Source of the DNA: Mesorhizobium sp. 65-26
GTDB lineage: Bacteria; Pseudomonadota; Alphaproteobacteria; Rhizobiales; Rhizobiaceae
DNA length: 64,000 nt
Direction of reading: 5' to 3'
Assembly: GCA_001899205.1 (NCBI GenBank)
Contig: MKVL01000005.1
Location: forward strand, 245,335 to 309,334
Positions within the stretch are counted from its first letter, which is position 1. The number at the start of each line of letters is the position of its first letter. Positions 1 through 8,444 of this stretch are shown here, one piece after another. Both the position numbers and the translations under genes were made by a program. The notes under the pieces were generated by a model, which saw only the letters and a list, made by a program, of their open reading frames with translations, was not told the origin of the DNA and did not search any database.

Positions 1-1431
1 CTTGTCGTGCCCGTTGCCGGACTGGCGATGGCCGCCCAGCGGCACCGTCAGATCGGAACCGCCATAGGTGTTGACGTGCACGATGCCGGCACGCACGGCG
101 CGGACCATGCGGTGCGCGGTGGAGAGGCTGGAGGTCCACACGGCCGACGCCAGCCCGTATTCGGTGGCGTTGGCAAGCCGCACGGCATCGGCCTCTTCAT
201 CGAAGGCGATGACCGCCAGCAGCGGACCGAACACCTCCTCGCGCGCCAGGGTCATCTCCTGCGACACGCGATCGAAGATCGCCGGGCGCTGATAGAAGCC
301 CCCGGTCTCCTCCAGGATACGCTCGCCGCCGGAGACCAGGCGCGCGCCCTCGTCCTCGGCCTGGCGGGCAAAGCGGAGGTTGCCGGCGAGCTGGGCCGCG
401 CTGGCGATGGCGCCGACATCGCTGGCAAGGTCGAGCGGATCGCCGACCTTGAGCGCGCCGGCGACGTGAGCCAGCCGCTCCACGAGTTCGTCATGAATGC
501 TCCGCTGGACCAGGAGACGGGAGCCCGCCACACAGACCTGGCCGGAGTTGCGGAAGATGCCGTTGGCCGAGACCTTGGCGACACGGTCCAGATCCGGCGC
601 ATCGGCAAAGACGATGTTGGGCGACTTGCCGCCCAGCTCGAGATAGACCCGTTTGAGGTTGGAGCGGGCCGAGTATTCGAGCAGGCGCCGGCCGACGGCG
701 TTGGAGCCGGTGAAGGCCAGCACGTCGACGTCCATATGCGTGGCGATCGCCTCGCCGACCTGCGAACCCGAGCCGGTGACGACGTTGAGCACGCCTTCGG
801 GCAATCCGGCCTCGGCGCAGATCGCGGCGAGCTGAAGCAGGCTGAGGGACGCGGCCTCGGCCGGCTTCAGCACCACCGAATTGCCGGCGGCGAGCGCGGG
901 CGCCAGCTTCCAGGCGCCGATCATCAGCGGCATGTTCCACGGCACGATGGCGCCGACGACCCCCACCGCCTCGCGGTGGATGAGGCCGAGCACGGTGTCG
1001 GCGGTCGGCGCGATCTCGCCATAGACCTTGTCGATGGCCTCGGCATAGTAGCGGAAGGTGGCGGCGGCGCTGCCCGGCTCGGCTTTCAGCGCCATGCCGA
1101 TCTCGGTGCCGTTGTCGCGAACGCCGAGCACGGCCAGTTCGAGCGCGCGCGCCTCGATGAGATCGGCGATGCGCAGCATGATCTTCTTGCGCCCGGCGGG
1201 CGCCATGCGCGACCAGGAACCACCTTCATAGGCCTTGCGCGCGGCCGTGACGGCAGCGTCCACGTCGTCGCGGCCGGCGCGCGCGATGCGGGCGAACGGC
1301 TTGCCGTCGATGGGCGATATGACGTCGATCTCCTCGCCCGCGGCGGCCGGGCGCCAGCGGCCGGCGATGAACAGCGACTGCGGCGTCACCGGCAGGGTGC
1401 GCAGGGAGTCGATCTTCGACTGATCGAGCAA
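1..1431 (-). CDS. Aldehyde dehydrogenase, gamma-glutamyl-aminobutyraldehyde dehydrogenase-like (C-terminus off window)
   Basis: NAD(P)-dependent aldehyde dehydrogenase that would oxidise an aldehyde to the acid in the cytosol. 477 codons lie in the window and the frame is still open at base 1, so the last residues are missing. Seen: the catalytic cysteine motif NSGQVCVAG with Cys300, the general-base glutamate in LELGGKSPN near residue 266, the cofactor-site segment VPWNMP, and EEVFGPLL near the C-terminus. The text resembles the PuuC branch (inference). A TTG start at 1431 is chosen because GGAGG lies 5 nt upstream; a GTG at 1389 is the alternative. It diverges from the IclR gene. With the class III aminotransferase beyond it, it suggests transamination of an amine followed by aldehyde oxidation. 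Substrate unproven. Confidence 0.88.
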   Translation of the reverse strand, partial: MLDQSKIDSLRTLPVTPQSLFIAGRWRPAAAGEEIDVISPIDGKPFARIARAGRDDVDAAVTAARKAYEGGSWSRMAPAGRKKIMLRIADLIEARALELAVLGVRDNGTEIGMALKAEPGSAAATFRYYAEAIDKVYGEIAPTADTVLGLIHREAVGVVGAIVPWNMPLMIGAWKLAPALAAGNSVVLKPAEAASLSLLQLAAICAEAGLPEGVLNVVTGSGSQVGEAIATHMDVDVLAFTGSNAVGRRLLEYSARSNLKRVYLELGGKSPNIVFADAPDLDRVAKVSANGIFRNSGQVCVAGSRLLVQRSIHDELVERLAHVAGALKVGDPLDLASDVGAIASAAQLAGNLRFARQAEDEGARLVSGGERILEETGGFYQRPAIFDRVSQEMTLAREEVFGPLLAVIAFDEEADAVRLANATEYGLASAVWTSSLSTAHRMVRAVRAGIVHVNTYGGSDLTVPLGGHRQSGNGHDK

Positions 1432-1582
1432 CAGAACCTCCAATGCAGGGACGGCCGCGACAGTTCGCGGCCCGACGGCTGCCTTCCGTTTCCGGATTCG
1501 GCCTCACAATGGGCTTCCGCGCGGGCAGGAACAAAGACCCGTGAAAGGTGACATGTCTCGCCTTATATGGCTTTCACTATTA

Positions 1583-1604
1583 TCAAATTGATTTGTGATT
1601 TTGA
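1583..1604. promoter_or_regulatory. Possible IclR operator in an AT-rich divergent promoter
   Basis: An unusually AT-rich patch in GC-rich surroundings lies between the divergent aldehyde dehydrogenase and IclR genes. It holds an imperfect inverted repeat, TCAAAT at 1583-1588 and ATTTTGA at 1598-1604. IclR regulators normally bind palindromes in such divergent regions. Assignment is by position only. Confidence 0.3.
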
Positions 1605-1625
1605 AATGATCTAGCTTTCGTGACC

Positions 1626-2429
1626 ATGCGGACGGTCGCCAAGGCACTCACGATCCTGGACCTTTTCACGGAGCAGCGGCCATCGCTGAGCCTGACGGAG
1701 GTCGCGCGCGCCACCGGCATCGACACCGCGACCTGCCATCGCATGCTGAAGGTGCTCGAGGGGCACGGCTACGTGTTCAGGACGGCCGCGACCAAGCACT
1801 ACAGCCTGGGTGCCACCGTGCTGCGGCTGGCGCGCACACGCGAGATGACGACGCCGGTCAGCGCCACGCTCCAGGCGATCGTGGACGCGCTGACGGAGAC
1901 GGTGGCGGAGACGTCGCACGCTTCGGTGATCGCCGGCTTCCAGGTGGCCACGGTCGCGGCGCGCGAAGGACTGCGCAGCAACCGGGTCCACGTCGAATAC
2001 GGCGCGCGCATGGAGCTCCACGCCACCGCCACCGGGCTCGCCTGCCTTGCCTACGCGGACACCGCCTTTGCCGAGCATGCGTTCGCCGCGCCGATGACGC
2101 GGTTCACGGCAACGACGGTGACGACGGCGCAGGGCCTCAGGGAGGCGCTCTCCCTGACACGCTCGCGCGGCTATAGCGTGGCCGACTGCAGCTTCGATGC
2201 CGACGTGGTCGGTGTCGGCGCTCCCTTTTTCAATCCCGACGGCATGGCCATGGGCGCGATCGCCATCGCGACGCCGGCCAACCGGATGGACAAGCCCAAC
2301 CTGGCCAGGGCGGCCTTCTGCGTCATGGCGGCGGCCATGGACGCCACCGCCCGGCTGAGCGGAACGGCGCCCCGGGATTTTATCGACTGCTACCAGCAAC
2401 TCACCGCGGCCCAGGGCCAGGCGGCCTGA
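1626..2429 (+). CDS. IclR family transcriptional regulator
   Basis: DNA-binding regulator of about 267 residues, the usual IclR size. The N-terminal winged helix-turn-helix spans roughly residues 5-65 (LSLTEVARATGIDTATCHRM, then a wing ending KHYSLG). The remainder is the IclR effector-binding domain, with YGARMELHATATG and the C-terminal GAIAIATPANR segment. No good ribosome site is visible; ATG 1626 is chosen, with an in-frame GTG at 1620 as alternative. It sits between the divergent aldehyde dehydrogenase and the downstream aminotransferase (31 nt gap), so it probably controls both in response to the amine or its product. The ligand cannot be read from sequence. Confidence 0.9.
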   Translation: MRTVAKALTILDLFTEQRPSLSLTEVARATGIDTATCHRMLKVLEGHGYVFRTAATKHYSLGATVLRLARTREMTTPVSATLQAIVDALTETVAETSHASVIAGFQVATVAAREGLRSNRVHVEYGARMELHATATGLACLAYADTAFAEHAFAAPMTRFTATTVTTAQGLREALSLTRSRGYSVADCSFDADVVGVGAPFFNPDGMAMGAIAIATPANRMDKPNLARAAFCVMAAAMDATARLSGTAPRDFIDCYQQLTAAQGQAA

Positions 2430-2460
2430 CCGCAAACAGACCGGACTGAAAGGACCTCCC

Positions 2461-3831
2461 ATGCGCGACACGAACTTCCTGATCGGAAACAACGCCAAGC
2501 ATGTGTGGCACCCAATGGCGCATCCCGGCGAGATGCGCGCCAACCCGCCGCGTATCGTCGAGCAGGGCGAAGGCGTGGAGATCGTCGATATCCACGGCCA
2601 CCGCACGCTGGACGGCGTCGGCGGCCTGTGGAACGTCAACCTCGGCTATTCCTGCGACCCTGTTAAGGACGCAATGACCGCCCAGCTCCACAAGCTGCCC
2701 TACTACAACGCCTTTCGCGGCACGACGACCTCGCCGCTGATCGAGCTTTCCTACGAGCTGTGCGAGTTCTTCAAGCCGGAAGGCATGGCGCGTACTTTCC
2801 TGACCTCGGGCGGTTCCGACTCGGTGGAGACCTGCCTGCGCCTTGCGCGGCAGTTCCACAGGGCGAACGGTCAGCCGGAGCGCACCAAGTTCGTGTCGCT
2901 GAAGAAGGGCTACCACGGCACGCATTTCGGCGGCGCCTCGGTCAACGGCAACCCCAACTTCCGCCGCAACTACGAGCCGATGCTGGCGGGCGTCATCCAC
3001 CTGCCGGCGCCATTCACCTATCGCAACCCGTTCGACACGGACGACGGCGCGATCATCGCGCGCAAGATCGGCGCCGCCTTCGAGGAAGAGATCGCCTTCC
3101 ACGGAGCCGACACGATCGCCGCGCTGATCATGGAGCCGGTGCTCGGTTCCGGCGGGGTCATCGTGCCGCACGAAAGCTTCTTCCCGATCATGCGCGAGAT
3201 CTGCGACCGCCACGGCATCCTGCTCATCGCCGACGAGGTCATCACCGGCTTCGGCCGCGCCGGCTCGGAATGCGGCTCGCGCCTGTGGGGCATCAAGCCC
3301 GACATGATGTCGACCGCCAAGGGCATCACCAACGGCTACTTCCCGCTCGGCGCGGCCATGATCGGCGAGAAGCTGGTCAGCGCGTTCGAGGACGCCAAGG
3401 GCCCCGTCGGCACGATCAGCCATGGCTACACCTATTCGGGACATCCGATCGGCGCGGCGGCGGCGCTGGCGACGCTGGCCGAGGTCAAGCGCCTCGACGT
3501 CGCGGCCAACGCGGCGGCGCGCGGCGAGGAGTTGCTGGCCGGGCTGCACGAACTGGCGAGCCGCCACGAGATCGTCGGCGACGCGCGCGGCAAGGGCCTG
3601 ATGGCGGCGCTGGAGCTGGTGAGCGACCGCGAAAAGAAGACGCCGGCCGCCAAGGACGTGGTGCAGGCCCTCTACGACAAGACCTACGAGGAAGGCGTCA
3701 TGGTGCGCACGTCGGGCAACAACGTCATCATCTCGCCCTGCCTCATCATCGACAACAGCCATGTGGCCCGCATCCTGTCGGCGCTGGACGCCGGACTTGC
3801 CGCTGCCGCCCGCAAGATGAAGGGCCATTGA
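2461..3831 (+). CDS. Class III (omega) aminotransferase, PLP-dependent
   Basis: 456 residues, typical for fold-type I class III aminotransferases that move an amino group from an amine or omega-amino acid to pyruvate. The PLP lysine is Lys287 in STAKGITNGYFPLG. Also present are the cofactor-contacting LTSGGSDSVET, ADEVITGFGRAG with its PLP-pyridine aspartate, and SHGYTYSGHP. The overall text is closest to putrescine-, taurine- or beta-alanine-pyruvate transaminases; I cannot choose among them. The start has AAGGAC a few bases upstream. Coupled with the flanking aldehyde dehydrogenase and IclR regulator it would turn an amine into an aldehyde for oxidation to the acid. Confidence 0.9.
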   Translation: MRDTNFLIGNNAKHVWHPMAHPGEMRANPPRIVEQGEGVEIVDIHGHRTLDGVGGLWNVNLGYSCDPVKDAMTAQLHKLPYYNAFRGTTTSPLIELSYELCEFFKPEGMARTFLTSGGSDSVETCLRLARQFHRANGQPERTKFVSLKKGYHGTHFGGASVNGNPNFRRNYEPMLAGVIHLPAPFTYRNPFDTDDGAIIARKIGAAFEEEIAFHGADTIAALIMEPVLGSGGVIVPHESFFPIMREICDRHGILLIADEVITGFGRAGSECGSRLWGIKPDMMSTAKGITNGYFPLGAAMIGEKLVSAFEDAKGPVGTISHGYTYSGHPIGAAAALATLAEVKRLDVAANAAARGEELLAGLHELASRHEIVGDARGKGLMAALELVSDREKKTPAAKDVVQALYDKTYEEGVMVRTSGNNVIISPCLIIDNSHVARILSALDAGLAAAARKMKGH

Positions 3832-3919
3832 CCCGACAGGCGTCGGGGCTTCGCCGGCCCCGACGCCACTTCTCGAAACAAGATCTCACCAGACAGGGGA
3901 ACAGACGGGAGATTCCGAA

Positions 3920-4735
3920 ATGGACGTTCAAAGCGTGATCCAGCCAGTCGGGGACATGGTCTCCCTCATCGGCAAGAACGAATTCAGCCAGGGCTTCTTT
4001 CGCGCCATGGATCGGCTGATCGGCATCGACCATTGCACCGTCTTCATGGCTGACGAAAGCGCCATGCGGACGCTGGTGGCCGAGGCCAACACCGAGGAAA
4101 CCTCAGGCCAGGCGCGGCTGCTGGCGGAGAGCTACATAAGGGAAGGCCACCGCAGCGATCCCGTCTGGAGCATGTGCGAGAGCCTGTCGGACGCGCCCTG
4201 CAAGGTGCTGATCTCGCCAGCCGATCGCGCCAACGACAGCTACCGCCAGGAGTTTTACGTCAAGCCCCGGATCCGGCACGAGCTCGCCATCACCTCGACG
4301 GTCAACGAGAAGCGGATTTACGCCGGTTTCTATCGTGAGGAGGGCCGCGACGATTTCTCCCGCGCCTCGATGGACTTCCTCCAGAACTGCGGCTCGGCGA
4401 TCATCCAGATCCTGCACAAGCATGGCGAGGTCCACCGCTACATGGACACCGGCCGGCCGCGCGTGCTCAGCCAGAAAGCGCTTCTGGAACGCGTGCAGGC
4501 GGCGATCAACGCCGACAACAACACACTGACCGCGCGCGAGGCCGAGATCTGCGCCTCGATCGTGCTCGGCTATACGGTGCTCGGCATCAGCCTGAATCTC
4601 GGCATCAGCATCAACACGGTGGCGACGCATCGCAAGCGCGCCTACGCCAAGCTGCGCGTGTCGAGTCAGAACGAGCTGTTCGCGCGCTACTTCTCGATCG
4701 TCGAGCACAATATCGACCTGATGCGCCATCACTGA
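3920..4735 (+). CDS. LuxR-type helix-turn-helix regulator
   Basis: 271-residue regulator. The C-terminal LuxR/GerE DNA-binding domain lies at about residues 203-262 (LTAREAEICASIVLGYTVLG and NTVATHRKRAYAKL). The N-terminal part, about 190 residues, has no canonical acyl-homoserine-lactone-domain or receiver motifs that I can recognise; it may be a GAF-like sensor. GGGAG sits 8 nt before the ATG. No luxI-type synthase is in the window, so this is an orphan. Its place between the aminotransferase and the aromatic-type genes suggests a role for one of them. A similar LuxR protein is at 12007-12918. Confidence 0.82.
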   Translation: MDVQSVIQPVGDMVSLIGKNEFSQGFFRAMDRLIGIDHCTVFMADESAMRTLVAEANTEETSGQARLLAESYIREGHRSDPVWSMCESLSDAPCKVLISPADRANDSYRQEFYVKPRIRHELAITSTVNEKRIYAGFYREEGRDDFSRASMDFLQNCGSAIIQILHKHGEVHRYMDTGRPRVLSQKALLERVQAAINADNNTLTAREAEICASIVLGYTVLGISLNLGISINTVATHRKRAYAKLRVSSQNELFARYFSIVEHNIDLMRHH

Positions 4736-4908
4736 TCCCATCCGCGGAGCCAGCCGCGCCGGGGCACTCCTCATCGCGATAGAGGCGGTGATCAGATCGG
4801 CCGGCGCCCTTGCACGGCCGCGTTTCCGGCCATCCAAGGCGATTTGCGATCCACATGTCCTGTTTCAAGGGCAGGCGAGTCCGCACTCGACCAGTTGTCG
4901 GAAATACC

Positions 4909-4954
4909 GTTCTCTATTATCGTTCGATTTATGAACTATACTGTTCTATAATCG
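4909..4954. promoter_or_regulatory. AT-rich promoter region with a direct repeat upstream of the VOC operon
   Basis: GTTCTCTATTATCG at 4909-4922 recurs as GTTCTATAATCG at 4943-4954, just upstream of the VOC gene's ribosome site. The stretch is markedly AT-rich against its surroundings. It could be a pair of activator or repressor sites on a shared helical face. Candidate only. Confidence 0.35.
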
Positions 4955-4967
4955 ATCAGAGGAAACC

Positions 4968-5531
4968 ATGCAGACAAGGGTAGCCAGGCTGGGCCACATC
5001 GGCCTCACCGTGCGGGACATCGATCGCACCGTCGCGTTCTACGAGCGCTATCTGGGGATGCGGCTGACAGAGAAGTTCGAATATCCAGAGGAAAAGATCG
5101 GTCACGGCGTCGCCGTCGCCGCCGGCGCCTTCATCCGTTGCGACGTCACGCATCACGAACTGTCGATCTTCCGCATGCGCAAGGATATCCTACCGGACGA
5201 CGCGCCGGACGCGCCGCGCTTCGGCTTCGGCCTGCACCACATCGCCTTCGAGCTGGCCACTCCGCAGGACCTGCTCGCGCTCTTCGTCAAGATGCGCGAC
5301 GACGGCGTCGAGATCGTCAACTGCCGCAAGGGCGGCCCCGGCAATCAGCCGCGCTTCTATGCCCGCGATCCCGACGGCAATCTGCTGGAATTCTACTGGG
5401 GCATCGACAAGATCGGCTGGGAAGGCAAGCCGCGCCCGTACGACCCCATCCAGGAGATCGACCTGCTCGCCTTCAACTTCGACGCCTTCGTCGAGCAGCG
5501 CGAGGCCGCCGCCAGGCGTGAGCAGGCCTAG
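4968..5531 (+). CDS. VOC family protein, extradiol-dioxygenase-like
   Basis: 187 residues of the vicinal-oxygen-chelate fold (two beta-alpha-beta-beta-beta modules). Candidate metal ligands are His10 (LGHIGLTV), His90/His91 (GLHHIAFEL) and Glu141 (NLLEFYWG), the His-His-Glu set of type I extradiol dioxygenases. It is shorter than two-domain catechol 2,3-dioxygenases (about 300 residues), so it is a single-domain enzyme or a non-dioxygenase relative such as a lyase or isomerase. GAGG lies 5 nt before the ATG. With the flavin monooxygenase and fumarylacetoacetase-family genes that follow it suggests hydroxylation, ring cleavage and C-C hydrolysis of an aromatic compound (inference). Confidence 0.82.
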   Translation: MQTRVARLGHIGLTVRDIDRTVAFYERYLGMRLTEKFEYPEEKIGHGVAVAAGAFIRCDVTHHELSIFRMRKDILPDDAPDAPRFGFGLHHIAFELATPQDLLALFVKMRDDGVEIVNCRKGGPGNQPRFYARDPDGNLLEFYWGIDKIGWEGKPRPYDPIQEIDLLAFNFDAFVEQREAAARREQA

Positions 5532-5660
5532 ACCCGGGTGACCATCGTGGGAAGGCGCGCGGCGCCTTTCCGCAGGCCCCGGTCCACCCTTCCTTCTCCC
5601 GGCATGATCCCGGACCCTGCGGCGCCGGGAGCGTGTCCCGACAGACGCAGGAGCGCAGCC

Positions 5661-6884
5661 ATGAATGCAGTCACTTCAAACGGCGTCGGGATCACCGTCG
5701 GCGAACTCGTCGCGCGGGCCGAGCGCCTGCGGCCCCTGCTGCGCGAGGAGCAGCCGGCGACCGAGGCCAACCGCTTCCCGACGCGCAGGGTCTATGACGC
5801 GCTGTCGGAGGCCGGACTGTTCCACATCCTCAAGCCGAAGCGGTTCGGCGGCTACGAAATGAACCTCGACGACTTCTATCGCGTCGTCATCGAGGTGGCG
5901 CGTGGCTGCCCGGACACCGGCTGGTGGTTCGCGCTGGGCACCGGCCACGCGGCGCAGATCGGCTCCTATTTCAGCGAGCGCGCGCAGGCCGAGATCTTCG
6001 GGCTGCGCCCGAATTTCCAGGCGCCGTGGTCCTTCGTCGCCAACAAGCCGACGGCCGAGAAGGTGGAGGGCGGATACCGGGTCGCCGGCACCTGGTACTA
6101 TTGCTCGGGCATACCCTACGCCAGCCATTTCATGGGCAACATGGCCCTGCCTGCAGCCGAGGACGGCCAGGGCCAGCCGATGCTCACCGTCGTCGTGCCC
6201 GAAGGCAGCTTCACGCGCCTCGACAACTGGGGCGAGCTGATGGGCATGAAGGGCAGCGGCTCGCATGGCGTCGTCCTCGACGACGTGTTCGTGCCCGACC
6301 ACATGACTTTCCGCTTCGACGGGGCGGCCGGCATCGAAGGGCCTACCGTGGGCGCCTCGCTGCACGGCAACCCGCTCTATGGCGGCCTGTTCGCGGCTTT
6401 CGCTGAGGGCGGCCTCGCCGCCATGGCGACCGGCCTCGCCTATGCGGCGCTCGACGAATACGAGGAGCTCATCGCCACCAAGACCACGCCGGGCACGGCC
6501 ACGCTCAGGGCCTACAACCCCGACTATCAGCGCTCCTACGGCCAGGCCGTGGCGCTGGCCGACAGCGCCCGCGCGATTACCTTGCAGGGCGGAGCGCTCT
6601 ATCTCGAGCATGCGGCGCGCTGCGTGAAGGGGGAAGCACCCTTCACCCCTGAGAAGGCGGCCCGCATGGACGGCATGTATCACATGGCCGAGCGGCTCGC
6701 CTACGAGGCGGTCGAGCTGCTGGTAAGGACGGCCTCCTCCGCGGCGCTCAAGGACGGCGCGCGGCTGCCGCGCTACCTGCGCGACATCATCATGTGCGTC
6801 AGCCGCGGTCACGACCAGTTCGAGTTCCGCGCTCCCAACATTGCCAAGGAGATGCTGGCGCGCACGCGTGGCTTCGCCTTCTGA
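5661..6884 (+). CDS. Flavin-dependent monooxygenase of the acyl-CoA dehydrogenase fold (HsaA/HpaH-C2-like)
   Basis: 407 residues, alpha-beta-alpha acyl-CoA-dehydrogenase architecture. The family's flavin-site segments include WYYCSGIPYA and MGMKGSGSHGVVLDDVFVP, and the helical C-terminus ends with RGHDQFEF. The text is closer to two-component aromatic hydroxylases (HsaA, HpaH-C2, DszC) than to true acyl-CoA dehydrogenases, because the usual catalytic glutamate context is absent. ATG 5661 is chosen for its AGGAG ribosome site; the frame extends upstream to 5538 without one. Such enzymes need a separate flavin reductase, and none is seen in this window. Likely role: hydroxylation ahead of ring cleavage by the preceding VOC enzyme. 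Confidence 0.82.
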   Translation: MNAVTSNGVGITVGELVARAERLRPLLREEQPATEANRFPTRRVYDALSEAGLFHILKPKRFGGYEMNLDDFYRVVIEVARGCPDTGWWFALGTGHAAQIGSYFSERAQAEIFGLRPNFQAPWSFVANKPTAEKVEGGYRVAGTWYYCSGIPYASHFMGNMALPAAEDGQGQPMLTVVVPEGSFTRLDNWGELMGMKGSGSHGVVLDDVFVPDHMTFRFDGAAGIEGPTVGASLHGNPLYGGLFAAFAEGGLAAMATGLAYAALDEYEELIATKTTPGTATLRAYNPDYQRSYGQAVALADSARAITLQGGALYLEHAARCVKGEAPFTPEKAARMDGMYHMAERLAYEAVELLVRTASSAALKDGARLPRYLRDIIMCVSRGHDQFEFRAPNIAKEMLARTRGFAF

Positions 6885-6946
6885 GCCGCCGGCGCTAAAC
6901 CGGGCGCCTGCATCCCGACCACAATTCGACCAACGGAGCCAAGACC

Positions 6947-7867
6947 ATGCGACTTGTCAGTTATGAGGAAAACGGCCGCCCACGCTTCGGCGCCATCGTC
7001 GGCGACGTCGTGCTCGACCTCGCACGGGCGAGCGAGGCCTATGCCGCCTCGGATTCCTCGATCCTGAAGATCCCCTCGCGCATCGAGCATTTCTTCGAGG
7101 ATTGCGGGGCGCTGTCGGCCTCGGCGCGGACCGTCATCGCGCGGTTCGAGGCATCGCCTGGCGCGACGCCCGGCCTTTCGAAACCGCTCGCCGACGCCAA
7201 ACTGCTGCCGCCGATCCAGCGGCCGCCGAAGATCGTCTGCGTGGCGCGCAACTATGCCGAACACGCCAGGGAGGCGGGGCTGGAGATCTCGCCGATCCCC
7301 ATCATGTTCGCCCGCTTCTCCCGGACGCTGGTCGCCGACGGCGACCAGGTGCTGGTGCCGGCCGTCTCGAACCAGCTCGACTGGGAGGGCGAGCTCGCCG
7401 TGATCATCGGCAAGGACACCAAGGGCAAGCGCATCGGCAAGGCCGAGGCGATGGACTATGTGTTCGGCTATTCGATCTTCAACGACGTGACGGTACGCGA
7501 CTACCAGTTCCGCATCACCCAGTACACCGCCGGCAAGAACTTCCGGGCGTCGGGCCCGTTCGGGCCGGTCATCGTCACCGCCGACGAGATCGCCGACCCG
7601 CACAAGCTCGACATCAGGACGATGCTCAACGGTGAGGTCGTGCAGTCCGCCAACACCGACACCATGATCTACGACATCCCGACGATCCTGGAGAACATCG
7701 CCGAGTTCATCGACCTCGAGGCGGGCGACGTGATCCCGACCGGGACGCCGGCCGGCGTCGGCTTCAAGCGCAAGCCACCGGTGTTCCTCAGGGACGGCGA
7801 CACGATCGCCGTGGAAATCCCTGGCATCGGCGTGCTCTCCAATCCCGTCCGCAACGAGACCGTCTGA
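6947..7867 (+). CDS. Fumarylacetoacetate hydrolase family protein
   Basis: 306 residues of the FAH fold. Candidate divalent-metal ligands are Glu147 and Glu149 in LDWEGELAVIIG and Asp180 in FNDVTVRD; the C-terminal signature GDVIPTGTPAGVG is intact. The family hydrolyses or decarboxylates C-C bonds of beta-diketones and ring-cleavage products (fumarylpyruvate, acylpyruvates, 2-oxo-hept-3-ene-dioate). GGAG precedes the ATG by 8 nt. It lies 62 nt behind the flavin monooxygenase on the same strand, consistent with a hydroxylase, dioxygenase, hydrolase order. The exact substrate is not determinable here. Confidence 0.9.
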   Translation: MRLVSYEENGRPRFGAIVGDVVLDLARASEAYAASDSSILKIPSRIEHFFEDCGALSASARTVIARFEASPGATPGLSKPLADAKLLPPIQRPPKIVCVARNYAEHAREAGLEISPIPIMFARFSRTLVADGDQVLVPAVSNQLDWEGELAVIIGKDTKGKRIGKAEAMDYVFGYSIFNDVTVRDYQFRITQYTAGKNFRASGPFGPVIVTADEIADPHKLDIRTMLNGEVVQSANTDTMIYDIPTILENIAEFIDLEAGDVIPTGTPAGVGFKRKPPVFLRDGDTIAVEIPGIGVLSNPVRNETV

Positions 7868-8043
7868 CGCCGCAAGGCGGCGAGCGATGACGGGCCGCCG
7901 GACAGGCGGCTCGCCACCGGCCAGGCGGCAGGTCACCCTCGCGAGGTATGTTTGCCGGCGCCCCTGGTGGCTAGAACGGACCGGGTCGGCGCATCGAGAT
8001 CAATTCCGCCTGGCCCGGCCATTTCCAGCTCCGGAGAATCAGA

Positions 8044-8328
8044 ATGTCCGTCATGGTTGTCATCCGTTTTCCAGTCGCCCACAGCGCCGTCGTCGAGTGG
8101 GCTTCCAAGAACGGCGCCCTGCTGGCGCCGATCATCGACCTGTTCGAGAAGCATGGCCGCATCAGCCATCGCGCCGCGACCAGCGACACCGAATTCCTCG
8201 ACTTCGACGAGTGGCCGAGCGCCGAGGCCTATGCCGCGTTCAAGGCCGAGGCCGGTCCATACATCGAGAAGTTCGAGGCCGCCTTCGGCCACAGGTCGAC
8301 CGATACGGTCTACAAGACCGTCGAGTAA
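8044..8328 (+). CDS. Small ferredoxin-fold (Dabb/ABM-like) protein
   Basis: 94-residue protein with alternating strand and helix segments (MVVIRFPVAHSAVVEWA, then FDEWPSAEAYAAFKAEAGPYI), as in stress-responsive A/B barrel or antibiotic-biosynthesis-monooxygenase proteins. GGAG lies 9 nt upstream of the ATG. It is the last gene of the aromatic-type block and is followed by a clear intrinsic terminator. A role such as dimeric monooxygenase, isomerase or chaperone of the pathway is possible. Function unassigned. Confidence 0.7.
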   Translation: MSVMVVIRFPVAHSAVVEWASKNGALLAPIIDLFEKHGRISHRAATSDTEFLDFDEWPSAEAYAAFKAEAGPYIEKFEAAFGHRSTDTVYKTVE

Positions 8329-8369
8329 CGGCGCCCCGGGCGGGTGTCGCCCAGCCGGATCGAGAAGAG

Positions 8370-8401
8370 GGGTCGCGCCAGTCGCGGCCCTTTTGCTTTT
8401 T
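8370..8401 (+). terminator. Intrinsic terminator ending the VOC-to-Dabb block
   Basis: GGGTCGCG (8370-8377) pairs with CGCGGCCC (8383-8390) with one G-T wobble around loop CCAGT, followed by TTTTGCTTTTT. It lies 42 nt after the small protein gene. Confidence 0.85.
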
Positions 8402-8444
8402 GATGCCCGGTGGCGTCGCCACGGAGAGGGCGGGTCGTGGCGGG

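Noticed and set aside
7-1551. Rightward 514-codon open frame at the left edge
   Set aside because: Antisense to the aldehyde dehydrogenase, whose minus-strand frame keeps the catalytic motifs.
3920-4735. Quorum-sensing receptor (LuxR with acyl-homoserine-lactone domain)
   Set aside because: The LuxR helix-turn-helix is clear, but the N-terminal residues do not show the conserved ligand-pocket pattern I would expect, and no synthase gene is near. Same for 12007-12918.
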